Made by a program: the position numbers and the translations under genes | NCBI RefSeq assembly: GCF_026213295.1 | Contig: NC_079419.1 | Span: 24,575,818-24,639,817, forward strand | Direction: 5' to 3' | Length of the DNA stretch: 64,000 nt | Source: Gadus chalcogrammus | Taxonomy: Eukaryota > Chordata > Actinopteri > Gadiformes > Gadidae | Shown: piece after piece, positions 42,648 to 53,390 of the stretch | Layout of the letters: each line of letters opens with the position of its first letter | Position numbering within the stretch: the stretch's first letter is position 1 | The notes under the pieces: model-generated | Database searches by the model: none | What the model was told of the DNA's origin: nothing | The model's input: the letters and a program-made list of their open reading frames with translations, nothing else

Positions 42648-43080
42648 CAGGACATGTGGGGAATCTCTGGCGACTCCTTGCCACGGCTGAGCCGTGCTGC
42701 AACGACCAACATTGCTGCAACTTTCCCCCTGCAACGTTCTTTGAACAAAAACACAATAACCCCAAATTATTTATTTTTTGAAAATATTCATTAATCAGCC
42801 ATTATAAATTCCGATACAGATAGTTTGGAAAATGCCTCATATTGGCCCGCCTATAAATTGGTCGGGCTCTAGTCCAGAGTCTAATACCAAACCTCTTTTT
42901 GGGAAGGAGTTTTCCACACATTTTGTAATGGGCAAGACATCTGAGAACGCAGTCATCATGTTTCTAATGTCTCCTTATGGATCTTGACCTCAGAATGTAG
43001 AAATGTAGTAGATAACTCTTGTCGATGTTGACCTATTTGGTGGCAGTGATCTTTAACATTGTTGCCATATCTCCCCTTAG

Positions 43081-43247
43081 ATCCCACAGTTTCTGCTCGA
43101 TGACTGCAGCAGAAATGAGATTCCTTGCAGGGTCTTCTGTGCACAGCCACGGCGGTTGGCTTCAATTTCTGCGGCAGAGCGGGTTGCGGAAGAGCGTGGG
43201 GAAAAAGTTGGTCAGACTGTTGGCTACCAGATCCGATTAGAAAGCAG
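43081..43247 (+). CDS. ythdc2: ythdc2 exon 5 (motif Ia region)
   Basis: The acceptor atctccccttag precedes 43081 and the donor aaagcag|gtaatt follows 43247. Phase 0 from exon 4; it reads [20 protein letters not shown] then [20 protein letters not shown] and [24 protein letters not shown] is helicase motif Ia, and VGYQIRLES is shared with DEAH/RHA helicases and matches YTHDC2 closely. 167 bp, ends in phase 2. Confidence 0.95.
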
Positions 43248-43549
43248 GTAATTCAATTTCAGCATTTTTCCGAATGTTGCATGTTGTTGTAGGCTCGCCT
43301 GGCTGGTGTGTGGGTGCTTCACTTGACTGCAAAACAAATCTATTTATGACTGCAGTTTCAAAGCATGCACACTACTGTTACTGTGTCTTATTAGTGTGGT
43401 TTCAAAGAAAGACACACTACTGTTAATATGTGTCTTATTAGTCTGGTTGTAAAGTATGACACACTATTCTCGCCAGCAGATAGTACGAAATGTATCACTT
43501 GCTGCCTGTAAGAGTTCATTTTTATTTTAATAACCTGCTTTTGTGTTGA

Positions 43550-44061
43550 AGAGACCCTATTATACTACTTTTCTGGTCTTTATTTCTTATTAATGACTCC
43601 TATAGCGTAACCCGACACGAATAACAGCACAAAAAACAATGTCGATTTTCGGGAAACGCTTCCTCTCATCTGGGCGCTTTCAGCATTCTCTGTCAACACT
43701 CGGTTTCGTCCTTCTCCGCCCCCTCGCCCCCCTCCTGCCAACCCCACTCCGTTGTGATTGGTTACCTTCCGGAAGACCAGCGAAGGGCAGTTGAGCTCCA
43801 CCGCGCGGGCAGATTTGACCAGGCATATGGGGGCGTGGCAGGAGTGCCTGTACGTAAATGATTTCCCGGAAATGTGAACAAGTGAATCACAAACGTTGTT
43901 CCGAGTGTTTAGCGCTCTGCACAGCCACCCCAGACTGTCAACAGGGAATACGCCGAAATGCATGTACGTCATTATTTGACACTTTAGTATGGTTAAACAT
44001 GACTATCAATCATTATAACGTTTATAGGTAATAAAAGTCGAAAAAGCATAATAGGTCCCCT
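43550..44061. mobile_element. TTAA-target MITE (ggaccctattat family)
   Basis: The left end agagaccctattatactac and the complement of the right end aaagcataataggtcccct are inverted. TTAA (44062-44065) follows the right end and TTGA precedes the left. GC-rich centre (43700-43830). The minus-strand open frame across it (43580-43972) is not a known protein. Confidence 0.6.
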
Positions 44062-44881
44062 TTAACGTTAATTTTACTTGGCTGGGGACGCTCGTGTTAA
44101 TTCGAATTTCATAGGCTACCTGTCCAACAGACCCTCTTTGGGAATTTTTGTGGAATTTTCTATCGTGTGTGAATTTCAATTGGTTATGATTGAGCCTCTT
44201 GTGCTCGTTGTTATCCCGCGCTGGTTGCGATCATCGGTTGACATTTCCAAATGCCTTGCAGTTGTCTAACAAAGGCGTGCTTTAATGCACACAAACATAA
44301 ACGTGTCATTAGTATGAGAAAACGTTGACTTTAACTGTAACGTACCTACTGTAAGGAAGGCTGCTCCATCCCTTTAAAATATAGTGTAATTTACTCATTG
44401 AATTATACTTGTTCATGCATTGTTGGCCACATGGACATCGAGACACCGGTATGAATCCGTCCTCGACCAAACATTTGTGAGACATGGCATGAAAATCAAG
44501 ACATGAGACATGGCATCAAAGCATTTTTACTGTGCAAAACCTGGGATTTTCTTGAAAAGGAAACAGTCGGATAGGGGATGTGGGCTGTGAATGCCTCTTG
44601 GACTGCTTGTAGTCCTAGTTGTTATTTATTATTCTTGCCAGTATTTTGGCAGACTACTACTCCCAATCCTTTTAATGTTCAACATTTATTGGAATTGCAG
44701 CACCTACTTTTCAACATAAAAGATTGTATACTTTTTTAAAATATCCTATTTTTCCATATATATATATATATACATTATCTTTAAGCCTTGCATTGTTCGA
44801 AACCTAGTCATACTTTTGAATGGTCATGCAACACTCTCATTTTCCCCTGAGACGGGAGAAATCCGTATTTACCTCTTACAC

Positions 44882-44933
44882 TTCCTTATGGCAATGACGC
44901 AAAAATCGTTGTTTTGCGTCATTGCCAGAAGGA
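44882..44933. repeat. Short perfect-stem hairpin
   Basis: ggcaatgacgcaaaa (44890-44904) pairs with ttttgcgtcattgcc (44912-44926), with partly complementary outer ttcctt/aaggaa and a loop of about 7 nt. It lies about 150 bp upstream of the P2X7-C-like ORF. Confidence 0.8.
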
Positions 44934-45837
44934 AATACAAGAGGGGGGATTCTATTGAGACTACTAGCACAAGTTCCAACCCTTGCAAACCCGCCCATAC
45001 TGTAGGGGGTGAGACCTAATGCCCTAACAGACCTATCACAGATCAGTGCCAGTGCGTTAGAATTCACCTGCAGAAAACATGGCCGAAGGTACTGAATTCG
45101 CAGACGGACACAATATGGAGGATTGGCATTTTGACGTTATGGTGAAAACGGATATTCGTGGCTACCTTTATGAGCCACAATATAGCGACGAGCAGCTGAG
45201 GGCTATGGAGGAACAGGAGGCGGCTGAAGATGCCGCCGCTACAGCCGAGGCAGACGACCTGCCTGCCGCAGACGAGGAGCCTGCAATGGCTCGAGCTGAG
45301 GCGGATTGGTGGTGCCTGTGCTCTCACTTTGCGCCAATGGACACAGAACAAGAGTCTGTCTGCTGCCGAGAATTCCAGCAGTGCCAATTTCTTCTGGACG
45401 AAATCACGGAATCTGAGGATGACACAGACCTGCGTGTTGTCGATCACCCGAGCTTCGCACCCCAGGCTTTACACCTCATCTGAACAGTTGGGTATTGGAT
45501 ACATATTTCCGGACCCAGAAAGTGTACTGGAAACGCCAGCCAAAGCCCGCCGGGAGAAACAGACGTCTGAGCATAGAGTAAGTGTTTGTTTTTTACTAAC
45601 ACATTGGCTACAATAGTTTTGAGTCCCGGGGAACGTGACAATGTAGTTATCCGAAAGGAGATCATAGGCTACGTTACGTTAGCTTGAAGTCTGTGTAATG
45701 CTGTATAGGCTACTCGAGGCATAATTTATTTTGCTTTGCTAATGTTGTTCTCTTTCTTTCTTAGACAGTATCGGCTTCCTGTGTTGGCCAGGCCATCAGA
45801 GCTAATTTCTCAGCACAAGATCGGCAGTACCGTGGCT

Positions 45838-47942
45838 CAGGGGTTAAAATTAACTTTTTTTCACCACCGTCCTGGAAACGTCCCGAAAAACATTTTGAAC
45901 TGTCCCGAATCGTCCCGAATTTTCCCCATAAATATTTTTTACATTTTGAGTCGTTACTTAGGCCTACTGATAATATAATAAAAACACAATATATTATGTT
46001 GATGAGGTAATATATTTATTTCCAGATGACAAGCAACACCCTCGCAGAACTGTGGTCTATCTACGTGACGACAGTTTTGCGCCTGTGATCGCAAAGCAGC
46101 AGGCTCTCGCACTGCTTGCCGCTCGAGCAGCGCGAGACTGATGGCCTAATATGCCATCTTATGCACGCCTTTTTTGCGGCACGGTCCGCACGTTTACACT
46201 GCCCGAGGTAAATTACCTGCTTGAGCTAGAACCCCAATTTACCCTCCCGGACCCTACACACATTGGCGGTTTATTGGGTTTCATTCTGATGTAAATGCGA
46301 CGGCTCCGCGTTTCAAGGGGGGGGGGGGGCTTGGGTAGAGGTGTTGCGCTGTCTGCAAAGAGACAACTCAGCATATCATCATGAGCAGTTCTAACTGAAA
46401 AGAAAGGAATCTGCGAGCTGCTGACCATGTAAGAGAAGGTAATGCAGTCGCATTAAACAAAGACAGATGGTGCGATCTACGAGAGAGACCAGAGGTACTG
46501 TCCTTACAAGGCTTTTGTCGGGATAAAAAGCAAGTGGTCAGCAAAATAATTCATATGTTGCGTTTTTGCACTTGTAAATAGTTCATCGCGCTTGTAGCCT
46601 ACACTCAGACTTGAACTCATTCTTGCATGCGGGTGTCTTCATTCATAAAAACATTCGGGAGCGAGCAGAGTCTCCCATACATAGAACAATGTTTGACGCA
46701 ACGCCACAAAATCAACACCGAGCGACAAAAAATTATTCTACTTTTTTTTAAAAAACGTTTTAGCGATTTTGAAATATAAATATCGTTCCGTTCGTACATC
46801 TCCGCGTAGCAATTTTTCTCCCTGTCATTCTCGTTCACAGACGCACACAGAGACAAGCGCGCATACATGCCAATGGTGCGCGGGTGGGTACCCTACCACT
46901 TATTGGATAAACCTGCGTATCATGCACACGCACTGACAGCGAATTCGCCCGCTCATCCTCTCAATAAACCTACAAAGGCAAACCCGAAGTAGCAGGAATT
47001 TAAAAAGGGATAAAAAAGGATAGTGTATAGAACGCCGGTAATTATCGGGAAAATAAGCTTATTTTCGATCATGACCGGCGATGTTCTCTACATATCCCGC
47101 TTATTACACGGCTACTTGCCAAAACGAAACACTAACTTCACATGGTGTGTATTTTTACAATTTATTTGATGCCACCAGCATTCGTAGTGTTGATCAGCAG
47201 AGAAATAGTCCGCCAAAGACGTTGACGTCGCATATAACCGAAGACGCTGGGGTTGACAAGTTACCGGTACTTGCGGAGTGATACCAAAGACTTTATTAGA
47301 GGTGAAAAATCTGTTGTTTTTCTTTGACAGCGGCCAATTATACTCATGATTATACTTAGCAACGGTGAATTATATTTCATAATTCACCGGCGGAAGTTGT
47401 GAAGGTCCCATGCAAGTGAACGGAGCATTCCATGGCTTTGAGAAGACCCATGTAATAATTGCGATTAATGTGAAATGCTATGTATATATACGAAATTTTG
47501 ATAAATTAAATTTAGATAAATGACGGTGTTAGACCCCCAGGCCGTTCTGCCGGCGATTTAATTTCGCTCTGCAGCATAGGCTGGAGATCGGGAAATCTCC
47601 CGGTGGGCCGGCCCACTTTTTTTTTTCTAGACTCCGTGCGCAGCCCAGCCTTCTCCAGTGAACCAAGAAAGCCTGACGAACGGGGGATTTTACCCCCGCT
47701 GTCTCACTGAACAACACAAACGCGTGCGCGCGAGCCAATTGAACGAGGCCCTTTCCATTAAATAAGTCTCTTCCACCGATCGCGAACATCGCAGAAAGTG
47801 TTGAAAACTTAAACAGAAAAATTAAGTCAGTGCCCGCAAAATTCTCTTCGTCCCGAGGTCGACCCGAGAGAGAATAATAATCCTCCCGATGACAATTAAT
47901 TACGTCCCCGGGACGACGGGACGTCGTTACTTTTAATCCCTG
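45838..47942. mobile_element. hAT element (caggggttaaaatt family), complete copy
   Basis: Starts caggggttaaaattaac and ends gttacttttaatccctg. Perfect 8-bp duplication CCGTGGCT (45830-45837, 47943-47950). About 2.1 kb without a transposase. It includes a module seen elsewhere (46225-46490, with a G run) and a foldback module (47022-47600). Relatives: 19734-20100, 31585-31837, 40405-40580 and inverted 53384-54910. Confidence 0.92.
47022..47600 (+). repeat. Foldback repeat, copy 2
   Basis: Direct-orientation copy of 34437-35015, here inside hAT 45838-47942. The hairpin loop is shorter: the arms meet at aaaataagcttatttt, without the gccccgacagggcgaa part seen in copy 1. Confidence 0.85.
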
Positions 47943-48604
47943 CCGTGGCTACTAGGAGACAGTAAATGCTGAAGATGAGCTGTGACTATTTTTGACTCTA
48001 GCAAACCCACACTACACGTTTTTTTTTTGTGAATAGTTCATATTTTTTCATGAATAAAACTTAAAATTCATGTTGGTCGTTGTGATTTGTTTACTAACCC
48101 AAGGGCTGTTATACTAAAGTAGGCCTACTGTATAAGATAAACACTTATTTCAACTGGGGAGAAAAGGTTGAGTGCAAATATTTGATATGCTGAGCTAATG
48201 TAATTAGCAAATGTTTTTACAATGTATATTGTACAGTATACATACGTGATATATATCCGTACATAATGATTCTATATACATTTAGAGAGATCTCTTCAGT
48301 CAGATCATTCAACATAATGTTTTGATATGGTAAAAAAGTTATATTTCTGGAACAATTGTGTGCAGAGCCAATTCTGACCGCAGAGTTCTGGAGCTCTCAA
48401 TGTAGTGCCTCACTTATTTATAATCCAATTGGCTGGTTGGTGAGTTGGGTAGTTTAAGAGCAGAATCAGTTTGACAAATGGCTACCAGCTGACATTATTA
48501 TTGCTCTGATTTAGATCGTTTTTATATCTATTAGTGCTGGGTGATATGTTAGGGTTAGGCTTCCATTGTGATTAAAAAATAATCCGTTATTTTGAATCCA
48601 TCAG

Positions 48605-48707
48605 GTCTTCTCCTATGACCCTGCTGACGTTCTGTACCAATGAAGTACTGCTCAGGACTATGATGGCTGGAGACGACATCCTGTCCACTGTAACGCATGT
48701 GATAGTG
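48605..48707 (+). CDS. ythdc2: ythdc2 exon 6 (motif Ib region)
   Basis: The acceptor gaatccatcag precedes 48605 and the donor atagtg|gtgagt follows 48707. In phase with exon 5 (split Arg codon AG|G) it reads RSSPMTLLTFCTNEVLLRTM then MAGDDILSTVTHVIV. TFCTNEVLLR is helicase motif Ib. 103 bp, ends phase 0 immediately before the DEVH box in exon 7. Confidence 0.95.
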
Positions 48708-49107
48708 GTGAGTTTAAGATGCATGTCTTTTTACATTGGTGTACCTGATATTAAAGGGACTCTTACCTTTGTTGCATTTTTACACTTTTTTTGGATAAGA
48801 TTAAATTGGTATTAATAAGGTAATAACACTCTAAAATGCAAGACAGACCCACCAGGAGTAAAAACAAACAATTATTTTACCCTCATAATATTTAGTGAAA
48901 ACTTCAACCAATAAGATTCTTCGGACCGAAGGATCTTATTGGCCGACAGACCTGTCTGTTTGCTAGATGGACATGCAGGTTTTCCGCGGTTTTCCGTCTG
49001 CTTCTTGTGGCGCATTCGGGCCCGCGTCATCAAGGCGCGTCCTCAACTAGAGGGTTTGTTTTGATTCCACGGCAGACAGTAGCGAGTAGCGACCGTAGCG
49101 ACTGACG

Positions 49108-49719
49108 ATGGCAGACCAAAGTGGTCCACGGCGTACTGAAACTGCACCATTCAGTCCAATTAGGGGACTCACCTTGGACTCAGACTCACAGAGTTACCCT
49201 CCTCTGGAGCCTCAGGAAGACCAGACTGTTGGCCACCAACTGCACCATTCAGTCCGACAAGGGGACCCGATTCGGCCTCAGAAGCCAAGTGGTCCCGCTC
49301 CCCTGGATGATTCTCAGGACCTCCAGACCGTTGGCAACCAACCGCACCACTCAGTCCGATTACGGGACCCGTTTCGGACTCAGACGCGAAGTTGTCCCGC
49401 TACTCTGGAGCTCCGGGAAGACCTCCAGACCGTTGGCACCCAACCGCACCACTCAGTCCGATTACGGGACCCATTTCGGACTCAGACGCGACGTTGTCCC
49501 GCTACTCTGGAGCTACACGAAGACCTCCAGACCGTTGGCACCCAACCGCACCACTCAGTCCGATTACGGGACCCATTTCGGACTCAGACGCGACGTTGTC
49601 CCGCTACTCTGGAGCTCAACGAAGACCTCCAGACCGTTGGCACCCAACCGCACCACTCAGTCCGATTACGGGACCCATTTCGGACTCAGACGCGAGGTTT
49701 CCCGCTACTCTGTTTGTAA
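49108..49719 (+). CDS. ORF of 34-residue tandem repeats, function unknown
   Basis: 203 codons from ATG 49108 (MADQSGPRRTETAPFSPIRG). From about 49323 the DNA repeats with an exact 102-bp period (units start 49323, 49425, 49527, 49629), preceded by two more diverged units. The unit reads LQTVGTQPHHSVRLRDPF then RTQTRRCPATLEL. Because 102 is a multiple of 3 and the unit lacks stops, two other forward frames are open too (49121-49801, 49392-49880), so the real frame, if any, is uncertain. No signal peptide or membrane segment. It lies within the TTAA element. Confidence 0.4.
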   Translation: MADQSGPRRTETAPFSPIRGLTLDSDSQSYPPLEPQEDQTVGHQLHHSVRQGDPIRPQKPSGPAPLDDSQDLQTVGNQPHHSVRLRDPFRTQTRSCPATLELREDLQTVGTQPHHSVRLRDPFRTQTRRCPATLELHEDLQTVGTQPHHSVRLRDPFRTQTRRCPATLELNEDLQTVGTQPHHSVRLRDPFRTQTRGFPLLCL

Positions 49720-49883
49720 TGCTCATACACCTTTCTTATACTCAGTGGGACCACTGTCCTTCAACATGGGGCCTCAAAACGGTATCACACGAAGCCCATA
49801 AAATTACAGTGAGCCACCTGCTAAATTTCTTGTTTACTAGACCCCTGGTAGATATTATGACCCCTGGGAGTCTAAACTAAATG

Positions 49884-49912
49884 TATTATTATTATTATTA
49901 TTATTATTATTA
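49884..49912. repeat. ATT microsatellite
   Basis: About nine att units inside the TTAA element. Confidence 0.95.
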
Positions 49913-50544
49913 AACATAACCCATGGGAGTCTAAACATAGCCCATGGGAGTCTAGAACTTTTGTACTGTAGCGACCCTGGGACAGTTAAATAGTTTGTGT
50001 GTTATGTGTTACATTATATTTCGTTGTCCGCTATGCCAGTTGTTCTATGTGCATGTATTGTAATGTTCTTCTTGTCAATCAGCGTGGGGGCGAATCATTA
50101 GGTCAGCTGGGGGAGGGCCTTGGAAGAACAGGAGGGTGGGGGCCTGCACGCGAGTGAGACCGTGTTGGGGTTGCCGGGGTAACCGGGGTTTGTTTTGTGT
50201 CGGTTTTCTGCCGTTGGTTACAATGTTACGGGTTTCAGTGACCTGGTTTTGGTTCATTAAAACTACCTTCAACTACTAATGACTCGACATCATTATGTCA
50301 CCGGCGAGGTCGTTACAGTACTCTAAAAAATAACGCTTAGTTTTGTACTCTAAAAAATAACGCTTAGGGGGTGGGGCATTGGAGGAAGGCGGGATGATTT
50401 GAATGTGCTGTAATTCTCAAATGCAACAAAGGTCAGAGTCCCTTTAACAGTATGTTTATTGAGTTTTGTAATATATGAATGTTGAATTGTTCAAAGAACA
50501 ATGACAATCTAGGACTGCAAGCAGTCACACAAGGTATTAACTAG

Positions 50545-50620
50545 GGATGTGGATAACTCAAATTTTTCATGGTCGAATAATCGGTGGGTGTTATGAACGA
50601 ATAATCGATTGTTCGATGTG
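50545..50620. mobile_element. hAT left-end fragment
   Basis: tagggatgtggataactc followed by gaataatcggt/cgaataatcgat motifs, as in fish hAT termini. No matching right end was found downstream, so it is a fragment. Confidence 0.4.
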
Positions 50621-50724
50621 TTCCAACATTCACAAAGGCAGCCATGGATCGTCGGCAAGAAATCAGTATCTTAAACGCAAAAAAACAACTACCTGCTAAG
50701 TAGTTCCAGTCAAATTGTCTGTTC

Positions 50725-50940
50725 AGCCATCAAAACGAGAGCTGGTAAATTGTGAAAAATGCATTAAACTGTAATCCGAAAACTTGGTTATATGCTATAG
50801 ACCCTATAGTATCTGTGGTATAAGGCTGAATCGCGACGGTCTATACTTTCAACACAAAGTGTACAAAAAAGCATATAGCCGTGTTGTTTGATTACAGTTT
50901 AATTCATTTTTCACAATTTACCAGCTCTCGTTTTGAAGAA
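50725..50940. repeat. Inverted repeat, 70-bp arms
   Basis: The left arm has aaaacgagagctggtaaatt and gcattaaactgtaatc. The right arm has their complements (gattacagtttaattc, aatttaccagctctcgtttt). The about 70-bp centre includes aatcgcgacggtctat, which recurs at about 50970. Confidence 0.85.
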
Positions 50941-51271
50941 TAATCACCGCGCCATTAGTTTCAATGGGAATCGCGACGGTCTATGCTTTCAATTAACCAC
51001 GCGGAGATAACCATGGCAGCCGGTCAAACAAATGTTCTTTTTGTGATCATTCTGATAAACAAATAATCCCCCTATAAATTAATGGTCTTAATTTATTTTC
51101 TATGGCAAGTGACCATGGTATAAGCAGGAAAATGCCCTTGGACACCTGTCCAACATTAGTTCTGTCCGTTAATTCTTGTTTATTCGAATGGGAAAAAACG
51201 GTCTAAATGTTAAAAATCGACTTTGACCCTCGGGAATGAATAATAGAATATTCACTGTGACCTAATTTTTA

Positions 51272-51661
51272 TAGCCTGGCTCCGCCCGCCTAAGTACTTC
51301 TGCTCAATTTTAATTTCCCCTCAGTACTAGGTCTGGGTCTGCGGTATTTTGTGGGTTTTCTCCGTCTAAACTTTCTGCGTCCAATCAGTGAACGGAGGGA
51401 GTGGCTGAGAACAATGACGATAAAGTCAGCTCTCGTTGAAAGACATCTTCACGCACGGTTTACAGCCTGCGCGCAACGTGATTCCCGGCCAAACCTTAGC
51501 GATTGGTTATGGCAGATCCAGAGTGGCACCGGGCAGATCCAATCGTTTTAAACTTCAACAGGCAGCCGCCTTCAAGTGAGTTAACATTTGTCAATTGAGT
51601 GGGTCCAGACTCTCTGTGCAATTTAAATGAAATACGAGAGTCTGGTAGGACCAGGCTATAG
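51272..51661. mobile_element. Small TIR element (tagcctggctcc/ggaccaggcta)
   Basis: tatagcctggctccgccc at the left and the complement of gtaggaccaggctata at the right give a short inverted end. Target duplication unclear. No ORF of known type. Confidence 0.45.
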
Positions 51662-51989
51662 TTTTTAGACCCAGACACACAGAAACATAAACACACTTGG
51701 TTAATTGTAGATGCCGTTTAACTGTGATCTTGTGCCACCTGCTGGCAAATTAGTGCATTACGCTTAAGAGCAGTTACGTCACTGAATGTGATATTAACAC
51801 ACAACTTCATACACATGGTTAGGGAGGTTTCCTTACCTGGCAGGTTCCAAGTTCCAGCCTCCCCCTTGTGGTTTCTGAAGCGGACTTGCAATGGAAATGG
51901 AGAATTTATTAGTATTTATTCAAATTGGCGCTTTGACCTAATTTCTTTAGCTGTCGAAAAACAATTGTAAACACTGCTTGAGGGGGAAT

Positions 51990-52140
51990 GCCTCTGTTCC
52001 CAATTTCAAGCGGATTGAGTTACTAGAGTGAATATTGCAAAATACCTTTAATACCCTGACGCAGACCAATAAGACCCTAACCTTAAAGACCCTGACAGAC
52101 TATTAAGACCCTGACGCAGACCCTGACAGACCATTAAAGG
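51990..52140. repeat. accctgacagacc minisatellite, small array
   Basis: Degenerate units of gaccctgacgcagaccaata/gaccctgacagaccatta. The same unit forms a larger array at 56575-56785. Confidence 0.75.
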
Positions 52141-52149
52141 TCCCATGGT

Positions 52150-53390
52150 ATGCTACTTTATGGGTGCTTTAATATAGATATTGGGCAGCGGGCAGCGCCG
52201 AGGCGGTGGTCCCTCGGCAGCGGGAAGCTGGGCTCAAGCGGGAGACAATCGCGGGCAAAAATCCCTTTCTCCTCCATGTCGTGGTTCATGTCCTTCAGGG
52301 ATTTAAAGCCAAAGTTCCTTTCCCTCAATTACTTCTCAACCATGGCTGAGATAACCCCCACTACGAGTCTCGTTGTGGAAATACCAGAGACGAGGGTCAG
52401 ACGTGTTATGAGCCATAACACCAACAGCAGAACGGTTATCCAAATAACAAAGAAGTGTACAACAATTGCGTTAGAGTCCTGGAGCTCTATATCTAAATAA
52501 TATCATATAATACATAGATATCTATATAATATAATACATATTATCACGGCCAAAAGCTGTGTGCGCCTCCAGATGATATTATGAATCACAAACGACTGCG
52601 TCGGGTTCTCAGACGTCTCTGGTTCCTCCACTTCCACATCAATCTGAAGTAGACCACTTGCTGCCCGCTGCCGGGCGGTGGTGCTTTGTGGCGGTGGTGC
52701 CTCGCGGCAGTGGGCAGCGGGTCTCAGGGAGTCAAAGCCAAAGTTCCTTTCCCCCAATTCCTTCTCAACCATGGCTGAGATAACCCCCACTACGAGTTAG
52801 GGCTGCACAATATATCGAATTTTTATCGCGATGACGATATTGGCGTCCCACGATGACACGTAGTGTTCCCGCGATATTTTTGCGATATTTTTTTTAATTA
52901 TTATTATTTATTTTTTTATTAAAATTTTAAATAATGCACCCGCAAAAAAAAGAAAAAGAAAAAAGAAACGAGCCCCGCCCATGCAGTAAACGCTTTACCT
53001 CCGCTGCAATGCAAACCAAGCGCTCCCTGTACACCTGTCTGCGATTACGTGAGTCCGGCGCGAAGCGTGAAAAGAGGGGGGGGGGGGGGCGTGGCCTGGC
53101 GGCAATTTGCCGCTGAGCACAGTGTGTGGCTCCTACCACAAGGGGGTGGTAGAAATTCGAAAGATTTTTTTTTCAATGAATAATCGTGGTAAATAATCGT
53201 GATATCAATATTGATCAAAATAATCGTGATAATCATTTTGGCAATAATCGTGCAGCCCTACTACGAGTCTCGTTGGGGAAATACCAGAGTCGTCAAAGAA
53301 CCGACGTGTTATGCGCCATAATACCAACAGCAGAACGGTTATCCCGATAACAAAGTCTACAACACTTGCGTTAGTGTGTGTAATCCAGAG
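52150..53390. repeat. Duplicated repeat (cccactacgagtctcgtt module)
   Basis: 52310-52480 and the sum of 52740-52797 and 53261-53375 are two copies of one sequence (caaagttcctttccc, atggctgagataacccccac, gtgttatgagccataa, acggttatcc). The second copy is split by a hAT. TTAAAGGTCCCATGG at 52133 may be a TTAA-type left end. Part (52545-52575) matches the tagggttgccg MITE core. Confidence 0.7.
52798..53260. mobile_element. hAT MITE (tagggctgcac family), 463 bp
   Basis: Starts tagggctgcacaatatatc and ends aatcgtgcagcccta. Perfect duplication CTACGAGT (52790-52797, 53261-53268). Internal G run 53079-53090. Confidence 0.93.

Larger units (their letters stand above)
40116..42871. mobile_element. hAT element hosting several nested transposons
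   Basis: The left end tagagccaaatcgataaagg and the complement of the right end ggtcgggctcta are inverted. Flanking octamers are GTTCAGAG (40108-40115) and GTCCAGAG (42872-42879), one mismatch. Inside are 40773-41772, 40970-41565, 41936-42647 and 42032-42426, plus a partial copy (40405-40580) of the internal region of hAT 45838-47942. No transposase is left. Confidence 0.7.
37357..43080 (+). other. ythdc2 intron 4 (5.7 kb)
   Basis: Holds a hAT with an hATC remnant (37424-38660), a TTAA element (39155-40051) and a hAT containing a nest of smaller elements (40116-42871). 38661-39150 is AT-rich without recognisable features, and 42880-43080 shows nothing apart from the acceptor. Confidence 0.85.
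45079..47955 (+). pseudogene. P2X7 C-terminal-domain-like ORF, split by hAT
   Basis: From ATG 45079 the frame reads MAEGTEFADGHNMEDWHFDV, IRGYLYEPQYSDEQLRAMEE, an Ala/Glu-rich stretch, then WWCLCSHFAPMDTEQESVCC and DHPSFAPQ. The WCxC...MDTE...CC pattern is that of the Cys-rich P2X7 intracellular-type domain found in many multi-copy fish proteins. A one-base shift near 45480 leads to a second frame (PDPESVLETPAKARREKQTS) with a donor at 45577 (aga|gtaagt). Exon 2 (acceptor ttcttag, 45765) is in phase and reads TVSASCVGQAIRANFSAQDR then QYRG. A hAT (45838-47942) splits the last codons; without it the frame would end YRGY-stop at 47955. The middle of the domain appears missing. Function unknown. 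Confidence 0.55.
43248..48604 (+). other. ythdc2 intron 5 (5.4 kb)
   Basis: Holds an about 46-bp short tandem repeat (43365-43470, gacacactactgtta units), a TTAA MITE (43550-44061), a 20-bp hairpin (44882-44933), the P2X7-C-like ORF and hAT 45838-47942. 44070-44880 and 47956-48604 are AT-rich with no recognisable element except a short ta run at 44757-44772. Confidence 0.85.
48755..50443 (+). mobile_element. TTAA-target transposon with repeat-rich ORF
   Basis: The left end agggactcttacctttgttg and the complement of the right end caacaaaggtcagagtccct agree at all but one position over about 26 bp. TTAA occurs at both sides (48751-48754, 50444-50447). This is the clean signature of Kolobok or piggyBac-type elements. 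It contains the ORF 49108-49719 and an ATT microsatellite, and no recognisable transposase. Confidence 0.88.

Noticed and set aside
43580..43972. 130-residue minus-strand ORF as a gene
   Set aside because: It lies wholly inside a TTAA-type MITE, has no family features, and its length is explained by GC-rich sequence.
49121..49880. The two other long forward frames across the 102-bp array as separate genes
   Set aside because: They are shadows of the same tandem repeat; only one frame can be meaningful and none has recognisable domains.
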